Source of the DNA: a bacterium
Lineage (GTDB): Bacteria; UBP6; UBA1177; JAKLFG01
Length of the DNA: 64,000 bases
Reading direction: 5' to 3'
Assembly: GCA_022709425.1 (NCBI GenBank)
Contig: JAKLIW010000001.1
Span: 205,552-269,551 of the forward strand
The translations under genes and the position numbers were made by a program. Every line of letters begins with the position of its first letter. Position 1 is the stretch's first letter. The notes under the pieces were generated by a model that searched no databases, was not told the DNA's origin, and worked only from the letters and a program-made list of their open reading frames with translations. Shown here piece by piece: positions 24,987 to 33,000 of the stretch.

Positions 24987-25360
24987 CCGTCGCGGGACTC
25001 CCCGACATCGCGGCGATGCGATCGCCACTCATCATCGGCATCGACAAGTGGAGTTTAGAGACGCTCCTGCCCAAGCCCTATCTGTGGCTCGCCGAACCGT
25101 TCGAAGGGACCCGCGCCACCGGCTTCATCAAGCCGGGAACGCCGCTCAAACCCGACTTTCCCCTGCTGGTGCTGGTTGCGCTCGACGACGCCGCGCCGGC
25201 GCCCGAACTCTTTTCCCTGCCGCGCGTGGTCTTCCACGCCTCGGAGTGGCACCATTTTGCCGCAAAAGCGGCGACCCGCGTAAGCGACATCATCACCGTG
25301 AGCGGCAACACCGCCGATGTAGTGAAACACGATTGGAAGATGGCGGGATCCCCGGAATAA
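24962..25360 (+). CDS. Uncharacterised 132-residue soluble protein
   Basis: The protein starts at an ATG inside the end of the small membrane-protein gene (25-bp overlap). It has no signal peptide or membrane helix and is of mixed alpha/beta composition. Recognisable text includes PLIIGIDKWSLETLLPKPYL and FPLLVLVALDDAAPAPELF. The C-terminal part has His/Trp (ASEWHHFAAKA) and DIITVSGNTADVVKHDW. I do not recognise a family. Codon use agrees with neighbouring real genes and the opposite strand offers nothing better. It converges with the kelch lipoprotein gene. Confidence 0.55.
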   Translation: MVLSEEKITVAGLPDIAAMRSPLIIGIDKWSLETLLPKPYLWLAEPFEGTRATGFIKPGTPLKPDFPLLVLVALDDAAPAPELFSLPRVVFHASEWHHFAAKAATRVSDIITVSGNTADVVKHDWKMAGSPE

Positions 25361-25379
25361 CGACCGTCAGCAAAAATAT

Positions 25380-28300
25380 CTATGGGGCCGAATACCGGAC
25401 AATGACCTCGGCATAGTCGGTAGCGATGGAGCCCATGTCGGTCAGGAAGCCGTTAGGGGCGGTCGGGACGACGGCGAAGTTGAATTTCCGCAGGCCGCTG
25501 TTGAGCAGTGTCTGTATCTCGACCGGGTCGGTCGTTTCCCATGTCACCGGCGCAAGGTTTTCGGGATCGGCCTCATTTGATGCAACGGTTTCCCAGCGGG
25601 CATGTTTCCATGCGAGCAGGTCAACGCCGCTCGTCGGCGTACCGGTGATGTCGCCAAGGCCGCCGGCGTTGAAGAAGACCGAAACCGACTGTATGCTGTT
25701 GTCGTCAGTGATGCCGGAACTTTCCCATGAAACATTCATGATCTGCCCGGCACGGTCATTGTTGTTTCCGTCCCATAGCCAAGTCTCATTGTTATATCCT
25801 GAAGAGGTATCTCCCCCGAACAAGACAACTTTCGCACGGAAACTGTCGTAGGTCATCGCGTATCCATATCGCCCCGATGGTTTGGTGGCTAAATTCATTT
25901 GTATCCAATTCGTGCCGTCCCATTCCCATGTCTCGTCGTTGCCGGCCGTAACGGCAAGTCCCCCGAAGAGAATTACTTTCCCATGAGCACTGTCGTAGGT
26001 CATCGAGGGATACTCTCGTGTCGAGGGTTTGGCGGTAGGGTTCATCTGAGTCCAATTCGTCCCGTTCCATTCCCATGTCTCATCACTTTGGCCCGATCCA
26101 ATATGTCCCCCGAAGAGAACCACTTTCCCTCTAAGGCTGTCGTAGGCCATCGCGTGTGCATATCGAGTCGATGGCTTGGCGACGGGACTCATCTGGGTCC
26201 AATTCGTACCGTCCCATTCCCATGTCTCGTCGTTGCGCACAGTGCCATTAGTTCCTCCGAAGAGAACAACTTTCCCGCGGACGCTGTCGTAGGCCATCGC
26301 ATGACCGTATCGAGTCGATGGCTTGGCGACGGGGCTCATCTGGGTCCAATTTGCCCCGTCCCATTCCCAAGTCTCATTTCCTCCGTTAGTCCCCCCGAAG
26401 AGAAGCACCTTCCCGCGGGTGCTATCGTAGGCCATCGCGTGACTATATCGCGTCGTTGGCTTGGCGGCAGGGTTCATCTGGGTCCAGTTCGCCCCATCCC
26501 ATTCCCATGTTTCACTCCCTGTTCCAGCTACTCCATTGCTTCCCCCAAAGAGGACCGCTTTCTTGCGGGTACTGTCGTAGGTCATCGCGTGATAAATGCG
26601 TCCCGATGGCCTAGTGGCAAGGTTCATCCGGGTCCAATTCGTCCCGTCCCATTCCCATGTTTCGTCATTGGCGGCCGAACTGGTATATCCCCCGAAGATG
26701 ACCGTTTTCCCGCGGGCGCTGTCGTAAGCCATTGCGTGATTATACCGGGTTGATGGTTTGGCGCCGGGAGTCATCTGAATCCAATTCGTCCCGTTCCATT
26801 CCCATGTTTCGTTGTTGTATGTTGATGCCCCTATGAGTCCGCCGAACAAAAACACTTTCCCATGGACGCTGTCGTAGGCCATCTCATGATAACTTCGCCC
26901 CGATGGTTTGGTGACGGGGTTCATCTGGGTCCAGTTCGTCCCGTCCCATTCCCATGTCTCACTGCTTCCTTGATTCCCGCCGAAGAGGACCACTTTCCTG
27001 CGGGCGCTGTCGTAGGCCATCGCATGACCGTATCTTGCTGAGGGCCTAGTGGCTGGATTCATCAGGGTCCAGTTTGTCCCGTCCCATTCCCATGTTTGAT
27101 TATTACTGAGATAGCCCCCGAATAGAACCACTTTTCCACGGACACTGTCGTAGGCCATCGCGTGAGCGGATCGTACCGATGGCTTGGTGACGGGGTTCAT
27201 CTGGGTCCAATTTGTTCCATCCCATTCCCATGTCTCGTTGTTGCTTACAGTGCCATTATCTCCCCCGAAAAGAACTACTTTTCCACGGGCGCTGTCGTAG
27301 GCCACTGCGTGACCGGATCGCGTCGGCGGCCTGGTCGCCGGATTTTTCTGGGTCCAGTTCGCGCCGTCCCATTCCCATGTCTCACTGCCTCCCGAACTTC
27401 CCCCGAAGAGGACCACTTTCCCGCGAGTACTGTCATAGGTCATCGCATGATCGTGTCGTGCCGCTGGTTGGTCATCATTCTCATCCCATGGCACCCATGA
27501 ACTTTTTCCCTGTTGTTGTATCAGAGAAATGCCACCGTTCAAAGGTTCTTGAAGAGATTTCAGATCTTGTTCTAGTATTTGATTAATAAGACCATTTGAC
27601 AAAAAAGTATGGGGGTTTTTATAATAATCTCCCGGCTCTTTCCTGTTCATCGTCGCCAGCCAATTCGCATTTTGTATTTTGACCGGTACCGTCTCGTGAC
27701 ACGAGCTGTCGACGGCCGAAACCAAGACCTTGGGCGTATTATAGGCCCACACCCTGCCACGCGACCAAGTACCGTCACCGTTTGGCCTGCTGTGCTCCAT
27801 CCGCAGTTCAGCGCCCTCCTTGTCCCATGCCTTAAGTTGCACCGGCGCACCGGTCGCGGTACCGTAGTTGAGCGTGAAGGTGCCTGCCGGTAACCGATCG
27901 GTCGCTTCGTAGATATCGTTCGGCCCGAGTTCATAGTATTCGTCTGCCGGAAGGGTGTAGATGGTGGCGCCTAGACCGTCCTTGAGTGGCGTGTCGGTCG
28001 GTCGGCCCCACGGCGAGCGATTGTAGCTGACGGCATTCTGATCTATAACCAGAACCGGAGTATTCCACGCCGTCTTGAACGGCTTGTCGGGCGTCACCGT
28101 GACCATCGTCTCGTTCCCCGCCTCGTCCTTGAGAGAGAGTTCTAGGGTGTATTCGCCGATCATATCGGGGGTGGGAGCAGATTCGCTGTAGAGATAACTG
28201 AAGTAGTAGGTCAGTCCGTTCTGGGTATCGAGGTCGAATACCCGGTCGGGCGCATCAGTCTTGGTGGCGGTAAGCGTGGGCGTATAGCCAACAGCCAATT

Positions 28301-30392
28301 TCTCACTCACCTGCACCGAGAGATACGCGGTCGCACCGTCGGCGATGGTCGTCACCTGCTCCTGCGTCAGGGCACAGTCAACGCCGGCGTCTATCGAAAG
28401 AACTACCGTTCCCGAGACGGTGTTGGGCAATACCTTGTCGGCCATGACCGAACCGATGGTGACGATGCGATTGTTCCCCGCCGCATCGGTAAGCGTAGCG
28501 GTGATGCCATAAACCGTTGAATCGGTCTCCTCGGCCCCCACGGTGCGGGCACAACGGAAGATGGTATCGCTACCATTCTTAACGCAGGAAAGTGGTATCT
28601 CATTCGCCTTCACCGCCGGCACACCGCCGGTACCGATGACCGGCTCGGTCGTCTCGAAGTCCACCGTGTAGGCGATGCCGATACCCGCCTTGGCGCGGTC
28701 CACCGTCCCGGTCACAAGATCAGGAACAGATGAGTCGACAGAAAAATCGGCGCTGTCGGCGCCGTTCTGCGCAACAAGGTCGTCCCCTTCGGTATTCACG
28801 GTATAGTCGTCATCGGCAAAAAGCGTCGGATCGACGGTATAAAGCCACGAGAAACTCGATATCTGCGTCGGCGCGGCCAGCGTCATCGACGCTTTCGGTA
28901 TCGTTGTGACCGGAAGATCGTCGAGTTCCTCCGATGTGGTGACGGTGACACGGATGGTGTCGGCGGCATTGAATGCCGTTTTGTTGAGATCTATAGTCAA
29001 TGTCGGCGAGGTCCTATCGATGTACAAGGTCCCCGCGTTGAAACTGCCGATGTTCCCCGCCGCGTCGGTGAGCGTTATGGTGGCCGGGTCGATAGAGTCG
29101 CCCTCTCCGGCGGAACTGGTGCCGGTACAGGTATAGTCAAGCCCCGTGTTGGTGCAGGTGAGCGTTTCCTCTTTCCGCTGAACCGCCACAAGGCCGCCGG
29201 ACATATCCTCCTTTGCGGTAAAGGTCACGGTATAGTTTTGCTCGGCCGCTATCCGGCCGGGCGTTATGACCGGGTCACCGTCGAGTTCGGGTGCAAGCGA
29301 ATCGACGGCGAAGGGATCGGAGGCGATATCGGCGGTGGCGTTGTCTATGAGGTCGGCCGCCGAGGCGACGATATGATAGTCACCGTCATCGAGTGTGCCG
29401 ATAACCGGTATCTGGTAACGATAGGAGGTGCCGGCCTGCAATTCCTCCACATCGGCGGAGATGTCTTTGACGAGCGCTTCGTCCGCATCGTAGATCCCGA
29501 TGAGCGGGGACTCTTTCAGCGTTTCATTCGAAGAGACCGTTATGGTGACCATGCCGGAAGCGTTGTAGGCAAGCGCATCGGTCTTCACCGTCAGGAACGG
29601 CGCGGTGGTGTCGAGATACACCTCCGCTCTCTTCGGGACGCTTTCATAGCCCAACTGGTTGCGCGATTTGCCGAAGACCGAATAGAGCGCGTCGCCCAGA
29701 TCGGTCCACCCTTCCGTGATGTCCCATGCGGCCAGTTCGTAGGTCGTTTCGTCTATCTTGGTCAGTTCGGTCAGTTTCTTCTCTATGACCCCCTTCTCGA
29801 AATTGAGGTCGTTGGCGATGATGACGGTGTCGGCGTTCTTCACGGTGAGCCGCAGAGTGACGGTCGCCGACGGGACGCGGTCGACCGCTACGCCGTCGTA
29901 ACGCACTTCGATCGCGAAACTGCCTGCCTGCCCCGTCTCGTCAACCCCGGCGTTCGCCTGCAGTTTCATATTGACCGCGACCGTCTTATTCCGGTCGCTC
30001 GCCGAGAAGTCGAAGAGTTCCGATACGCCCACATAGAGCGGGTCGCCGGTCCGGTCGGCGTTATCCCAGATCGCCGCACGGACAAAGCGGTTGTCGCCGT
30101 AGGTCAGTTTCGTGAAGTTGAGCGATTCGCCGCTCCCCAGTTTAACCGGGCCCGCCTCATCGAGCGATTTGGCATTACTCTCTATGTCGGCCGGGAAGGT
30201 CTTCCCCTCGCCGCCCTTCCATTCCTGATAGTAGGCCCACATATAGTAGTCCTTCGCCGCCGTGTCGGGCTCATGGCCCGTTTCCCACTGGAACAGTACC
30301 ACGAACGAGCCGGGCTCGGTCGAGAAGGTGTCACAGGCCGTGACGGCGAAAAGCATCCCGAACATCGCCGCAAAAAGAACCGCTCTTTGCAT
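25380..30392 (-). CDS. Giant kelch-repeat surface lipoprotein (1670 residues)
   Basis: The lipoprotein signal ends at lipobox VTAC (Cys20). Residues of about 25-900 look like a chain of beta-sandwich (Ig-like) domains with repeated phrases such as LTDAAGN, I-x-TVT and D-x-TAP/APEL-D, as in bacterial surface proteins. Roughly residues 970-1540 contain twelve kelch-type repeats of 46-50 residues with consensus R-x3-AMAYDS-x-RGKVVLFGG and ETWEWDGTNWTQMNP. Twelve blades suggest two six-bladed propellers. A short beta domain closes the protein. Kelch propellers bind proteins or glycans, so an outer-membrane recognition role is plausible (inference). It is transcribed alone, towards and past a small divergent gene pair. 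Confidence 0.87.
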   Translation of the reverse strand: MQRAVLFAAMFGMLFAVTACDTFSTEPGSFVVLFQWETGHEPDTAAKDYYMWAYYQEWKGGEGKTFPADIESNAKSLDEAGPVKLGSGESLNFTKLTYGDNRFVRAAIWDNADRTGDPLYVGVSELFDFSASDRNKTVAVNMKLQANAGVDETGQAGSFAIEVRYDGVAVDRVPSATVTLRLTVKNADTVIIANDLNFEKGVIEKKLTELTKIDETTYELAAWDITEGWTDLGDALYSVFGKSRNQLGYESVPKRAEVYLDTTAPFLTVKTDALAYNASGMVTITVSSNETLKESPLIGIYDADEALVKDISADVEELQAGTSYRYQIPVIGTLDDGDYHIVASAADLIDNATADIASDPFAVDSLAPELDGDPVITPGRIAAEQNYTVTFTAKEDMSGGLVAVQRKEETLTCTNTGLDYTCTGTSSAGEGDSIDPATITLTDAAGNIGSFNAGTLYIDRTSPTLTIDLNKTAFNAADTIRVTVTTSEELDDLPVTTIPKASMTLAAPTQISSFSWLYTVDPTLFADDDYTVNTEGDDLVAQNGADSADFSVDSSVPDLVTGTVDRAKAGIGIAYTVDFETTEPVIGTGGVPAVKANEIPLSCVKNGSDTIFRCARTVGAEETDSTVYGITATLTDAAGNNRIVTIGSVMADKVLPNTVSGTVVLSIDAGVDCALTQEQVTTIADGATAYLSVQVSEKLAVGYTPTLTATKTDAPDRVFDLDTQNGLTYYFSYLYSESAPTPDMIGEYTLELSLKDEAGNETMVTVTPDKPFKTAWNTPVLVIDQNAVSYNRSPWGRPTDTPLKDGLGATIYTLPADEYYELGPNDIYEATDRLPAGTFTLNYGTATGAPVQLKAWDKEGAELRMEHSRPNGDGTWSRGRVWAYNTPKVLVSAVDSSCHETVPVKIQNANWLATMNRKEPGDYYKNPHTFLSNGLINQILEQDLKSLQEPLNGGISLIQQQGKSSWVPWDENDDQPAARHDHAMTYDSTRGKVVLFGGSSGGSETWEWDGANWTQKNPATRPPTRSGHAVAYDSARGKVVLFGGDNGTVSNNETWEWDGTNWTQMNPVTKPSVRSAHAMAYDSVRGKVVLFGGYLSNNQTWEWDGTNWTLMNPATRPSARYGHAMAYDSARRKVVLFGGNQGSSETWEWDGTNWTQMNPVTKPSGRSYHEMAYDSVHGKVFLFGGLIGASTYNNETWEWNGTNWIQMTPGAKPSTRYNHAMAYDSARGKTVIFGGYTSSAANDETWEWDGTNWTRMNLATRPSGRIYHAMTYDSTRKKAVLFGGSNGVAGTGSETWEWDGANWTQMNPAAKPTTRYSHAMAYDSTRGKVLLFGGTNGGNETWEWDGANWTQMSPVAKPSTRYGHAMAYDSVRGKVVLFGGTNGTVRNDETWEWDGTNWTQMSPVAKPSTRYAHAMAYDSLRGKVVLFGGHIGSGQSDETWEWNGTNWTQMNPTAKPSTREYPSMTYDSAHGKVILFGGLAVTAGNDETWEWDGTNWIQMNLATKPSGRYGYAMTYDSFRAKVVLFGGDTSSGYNNETWLWDGNNNDRAGQIMNVSWESSGITDDNSIQSVSVFFNAGGLGDITGTPTSGVDLLAWKHARWETVASNEADPENLAPVTWETTDPVEIQTLLNSGLRKFNFAVVPTAPNGFLTDMGSIATDYAEVIVRYSAP
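25770..27475. repeat. Twelve tandem coding repeats (kelch), about 140-155 bp each
   Basis: The DNA repeats because the protein does: each unit contains close variants of the codons for AMAYDS, KVVLFGG and ETWEWDGTNW. Units differ in length between FGG and ETW by whole codons. The high nucleotide similarity allows copy-number change by recombination. Confidence 0.9.
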
Positions 30393-30397
30393 GACTG

Positions 30398-30424
30398 CCC
30401 CCGTTGGTTTCCCGTAACTGGGGG
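30398..30424 (-). promoter_or_regulatory. 5'-leader hairpin that would cover the ribosome-binding site of the kelch gene
   Basis: On the minus strand CCCCC-A-GTT pairs with AAC-GGGGG around a 10-nt loop. The GGGGG is the only Shine-Dalgarno-like sequence before the ATG at 30392. The predicted transcript starts at or inside the hairpin, so nearly the whole leader is this structure. Confidence 0.45.
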
Positions 30425-30426
30425 CG

Positions 30427-30455
30427 ATTATAACAAAGTGGTGCGGCTATTACAA
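30427..30455 (-). promoter_or_regulatory. Promoter of the kelch lipoprotein gene
   Basis: On the minus strand TTGTAA (complement of 30450-30455), 17-bp spacer, perfect TATAAT (30427-30432). The expected start is near 30420, about 28 nt before the ATG. Confidence 0.65.
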
Positions 30456-30477
30456 TTTTTCGACGGACAGGGCGGGA

Positions 30478-32091
30478 TCAGGCGCCGTACTTCTTATTGA
30501 CCAGCCACTGCTGAAGGATTCCCAGCAGGGTATTGGCGAGTATGTAGAGGTTGAGTCCGGCGGGAAGGAAGAGCATGAACCCGGCGAACATCACCGGCAT
30601 CACATAGAGCATGATCTTCGCCTGCTGGTTGTCCATCTGGGTCGGCGTCATCTTCTGCTGAAGGAACATGAAGGCGCCGAGCGCCACCGGCAGGATGAAA
30701 TAGGGATCCTTCTCCGACAGATCGACCAGCCAGAACGGGAGGAACCCGGCGTTATAGAGTTCGACCGCGTTGTTAAGCATCGAGTAGAGGGCGATGTAGA
30801 TCGGCATCTGAATGAGTATCGGCAGACAGCCGCCCAGCGGGTTGACCCCCTCTTTCTGGTAGAGGAGCATGATCTCTTTGTTGAGCGACTCCTTGTCCTC
30901 TTTGAATTTCTTCTTGAGTTCCTCGACCTTGGGCATCAGTTTCTTCATCTTGGCCATCGACTTGTAGGAGGCGTCGGAGAGCGGCCAGAGAAGCAGTTTC
31001 ACGAGTATGGTCAGGAAGATGATCGCCAGACCGTAGTTCTTCACATAGTCGTAGAAGAAGTTGAGTATCCACAGCAGCGGCTCGGCGAGAAAGCCGAACC
31101 AGCCGAGACTCGCCGACGAGCGCAGGTCGTTCCCCGCCTGTTCGAGAAGCCGTATCTCTTTGGGTCCCATGAAGACGGTGAAGGCCGCCTCGGCCGTCTG
31201 GCCGGGGGCGATGGTGAACTCATCGCGCGCCACGGTGAGGATGGTGCGGTTCTCTTTGCCGTCGACCGTGCCGTCGACCGTCAGCGCATCTTTTTCACCC
31301 GCGACCACCGCGTAGAGGAAAAAGCCGTAGTTGACGCCGGCCCACTGCACCTGCTTCCCCTGCGAATGCTTGAGCAACCCCTCGCGGTCGGAGGGCTCTT
31401 TCATCCCTTCGCCGGTGGTCTTGACGAGGAACTCGAAGACCTTGCCGTAGGAACTGAATATCTTGTCGTCGGCATGAAGCGATTGATAGCGCAGGGCAGG
31501 ACGCCATGTGAGCGGCGCGGCAGAATTGTTGACGATCTTCTTGGAAACGGAGAGCAGATAGTCGCCCGAATGGCGTATCGTCTTGAACTCGCTGATGCCG
31601 TCCTGTTCATAACGGAAGTTCACCGCTTCGGCGGTCTGGCCGTCGAGGAGGTAGTGCGGCTCGGCGGTGAAGACCGACGACATCTCGGGGAACGCGGTCC
31701 CCTCCTTGAGCGCCATGAGCATATCGAGTTTCTTGTTCTGGTATTTCTCGCCGGTCACCGGGAGCGCCGTCAACCGCCCGCCGTCGGTGGCATAGTCGAG
31801 CCCCATCGCCGTTCCCGCCAGCCGGCCTTTCTGCACCGGATTCTTGAGGGTGGCCGCGACCGTGCCGGGACGGAACAGATCACCCTCCACCGGCTTGGCG
31901 ACCTGCGGGACCGCTTGAGATGCGGCATCGGGCCCCTGCGCGATGGCGGTGTCGCTCTTCTCCTGCGGCGCGGCGTTCTGGCCCTGCGTCGGCTGTTCGG
32001 GCGGCAGTTGCGGTTTGGGAGCGAAGAATTCCCCCCAGACATACAGGACGACGACCGACAGGACGACCGCCAGTATCATGTTCTTGTTCAT
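30478..32091 (-). CDS. yidC: YidC membrane protein insertase
   Basis: The 537-residue YidC inserts and folds inner-membrane proteins, alone or with SecYEG. It has the Gram-negative layout: an N-terminal helix (about 5-20, ILAVVLSVVVLYVWG), a Pro/Gln-rich linker, a large periplasmic beta-sandwich (about 75-330) and a C-terminal five-helix core starting near 335. The core includes LLLWPLSDASYKSMAKM and the coiled cytoplasmic loop, then the GGCLPILIQMPIYIALY helix. The long form implies an outer-membrane bearing cell. It follows yidD by 7 bp in the conserved rpmH-rnpA-yidD-yidC order. Confidence 0.97.
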   Translation of the reverse strand: MNKNMILAVVLSVVVLYVWGEFFAPKPQLPPEQPTQGQNAAPQEKSDTAIAQGPDAASQAVPQVAKPVEGDLFRPGTVAATLKNPVQKGRLAGTAMGLDYATDGGRLTALPVTGEKYQNKKLDMLMALKEGTAFPEMSSVFTAEPHYLLDGQTAEAVNFRYEQDGISEFKTIRHSGDYLLSVSKKIVNNSAAPLTWRPALRYQSLHADDKIFSSYGKVFEFLVKTTGEGMKEPSDREGLLKHSQGKQVQWAGVNYGFFLYAVVAGEKDALTVDGTVDGKENRTILTVARDEFTIAPGQTAEAAFTVFMGPKEIRLLEQAGNDLRSSASLGWFGFLAEPLLWILNFFYDYVKNYGLAIIFLTILVKLLLWPLSDASYKSMAKMKKLMPKVEELKKKFKEDKESLNKEIMLLYQKEGVNPLGGCLPILIQMPIYIALYSMLNNAVELYNAGFLPFWLVDLSEKDPYFILPVALGAFMFLQQKMTPTQMDNQQAKIMLYVMPVMFAGFMLFLPAGLNLYILANTLLGILQQWLVNKKYGA

Positions 32092-32098
32092 CGGTACC

Positions 32099-32311
32099 TC
32101 ACTTCACGGGGTCGTGGCCGAAATGGGGGTTCCACGGGTTACAGCGGAGTATGCGCCACGCGCCCAGCAGCAATCCCTTCACCACCCCCTTCTTCTCGAT
32201 CGCCTCGATGGTGTAGGCCGAACAGGTGGGGTGGAACCGGCAATTCCTGCCGAGATAGGGCGAAAGATACCGGCGGTATCCCTCAATGAGCGCGACGAGC
32301 GTTCTTTTCAT
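32099..32311 (-). CDS. yidD: YidD, membrane protein insertion efficiency factor
   Basis: The 70-residue protein carries the family signature: YRRYLSPYLGRNCRFHPTCS near the start, three conserved cysteines, and GAWRILRCNPWNPHFGHDPV at the end. YidD is a small amphipathic protein on the inner face of the membrane that assists YidC. Its start overlaps the end of rnpA by 29 bp, a tight overlap often seen at this locus. The product has the usual length. Confidence 0.95.
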   Translation of the reverse strand: MKRTLVALIEGYRRYLSPYLGRNCRFHPTCSAYTIEAIEKKGVVKGLLLGAWRILRCNPWNPHFGHDPVK

Positions 32312-32672
32312 TGTACCATTTCTGAAAATAGCGGAGATCCTGTTCTATGTCGGAAAACGACAGGTCGGATACGCGCGGCACGACGATCAGTTCGAGCGGA
32401 GCAGCGAACCCGTTCTTGTTGAGCCGGAACGCCTCGCGCAGCCACCGCTTCACCTTGTTGCGGAAGACCGATCCGCCCACCTTCTTGGTCACCACCAGCC
32501 CGAACCGCGACGTGGTGGCGGCTTGCGGGCCGGAACTTCTGGCGGCGGACCCGCCGGGACCGAAGTTGAACAGCAGTTTGCGGGTGCGGAAGACCGAACC
32601 GTTCACTTTGAGCGCCTGAAATTCGGTTCTTGAACGGATGCGTTCCGCGCGGGTAAAGGAGAAGTTCTCCAC
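32283..32672 (-). CDS. rnpA: RNase P protein component
   Basis: The 129-residue RnpA binds RNase P RNA and helps it process tRNA 5' ends. The start (FTRAERIRSRTEFQAL) and the RNR-type motif FRNKVKRWLREAFR are clear. Between the second strand and the RNR helix is an unusual low-complexity insert of about 16 residues (GPGGSAARSSGPQAATTS) that most RnpA proteins lack. It lies between rpmH and yidD; the rpmH-rnpA gap is 15 bp. Confidence 0.95.
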   Translation of the reverse strand: MENFSFTRAERIRSRTEFQALKVNGSVFRTRKLLFNFGPGGSAARSSGPQAATTSRFGLVVTKKVGGSVFRNKVKRWLREAFRLNKNGFAAPLELIVVPRVSDLSFSDIEQDLRYFQKWYNEKNARRAH

Positions 32673-32687
32673 GGCGCGGCTGAAGGA

Positions 32688-32834
32688 CTACTTCTTGTAG
32701 ATGTCGACGGCAAGCCGTTTGCGCCCTTTGCGGCGGCGGGCCTGCAGGACCTTGCGGCCGTCGGCGGTGCGCATTTTCCGTCTGAAGCCGTGGGTCTTTT
32801 TACGGTGGACCCGACTCGGACGATATGTCGGCAT
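32688..32834 (-). CDS. rpmH: 50S ribosomal protein L34
   Basis: Translation of the minus strand gives a 48-residue, very basic protein starting [17 protein letters not shown] and ending AVDIYKK. The L34 core [19 protein letters not shown] is plain. The ATG at 32834 follows another in-frame ATG at 32837; AAGGAG lies 7 nt before the latter, so either may be used. It is first in the operon, behind a strong promoter. In many bacteria dnaA and oriC lie beside rpmH; here the neighbour is a lipoprotein gene. Confidence 0.95.
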   Translation of the reverse strand: MPTYRPSRVHRKKTHGFRRKMRTADGRKVLQARRRKGRKRLAVDIYKK

Positions 32835-32875
32835 CATGGGACAACTCCTTCATATGAACCATCAAAAACGGGGGA

Positions 32876-32903
32876 AATATACCTACGAATGGGTACTTGT
32901 CAA
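32876..32903 (-). promoter_or_regulatory. Promoter of rpmH-rnpA-yidD-yidC
   Basis: On the minus strand TTGACA (complement of 32898-32903), 16-bp spacer, TATATT (32876-32881). The start is expected near 32869 and the leader is about 35 nt. Confidence 0.75.
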
Positions 32904-33000
32904 CAAAAAAAGCGGCGGGCGGGGAGTTGTGGCGCCCTCCCCTTGCCTTTTGCCGTTATATTTATTTAATAGGGGGAGAACTTTTCCGTGAGGGAACGCC

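Noticed and set aside
25770..27475. CRISPR-like regular repeats
   Set aside because: The period is about 140-155 bp and the whole stretch is one coding frame of kelch repeats; no direct-repeat/spacer alternation.
32835..33000. Replication origin beside rpmH
   Set aside because: No DnaA boxes or AT-rich unwinding element seen, and no dnaA neighbour.
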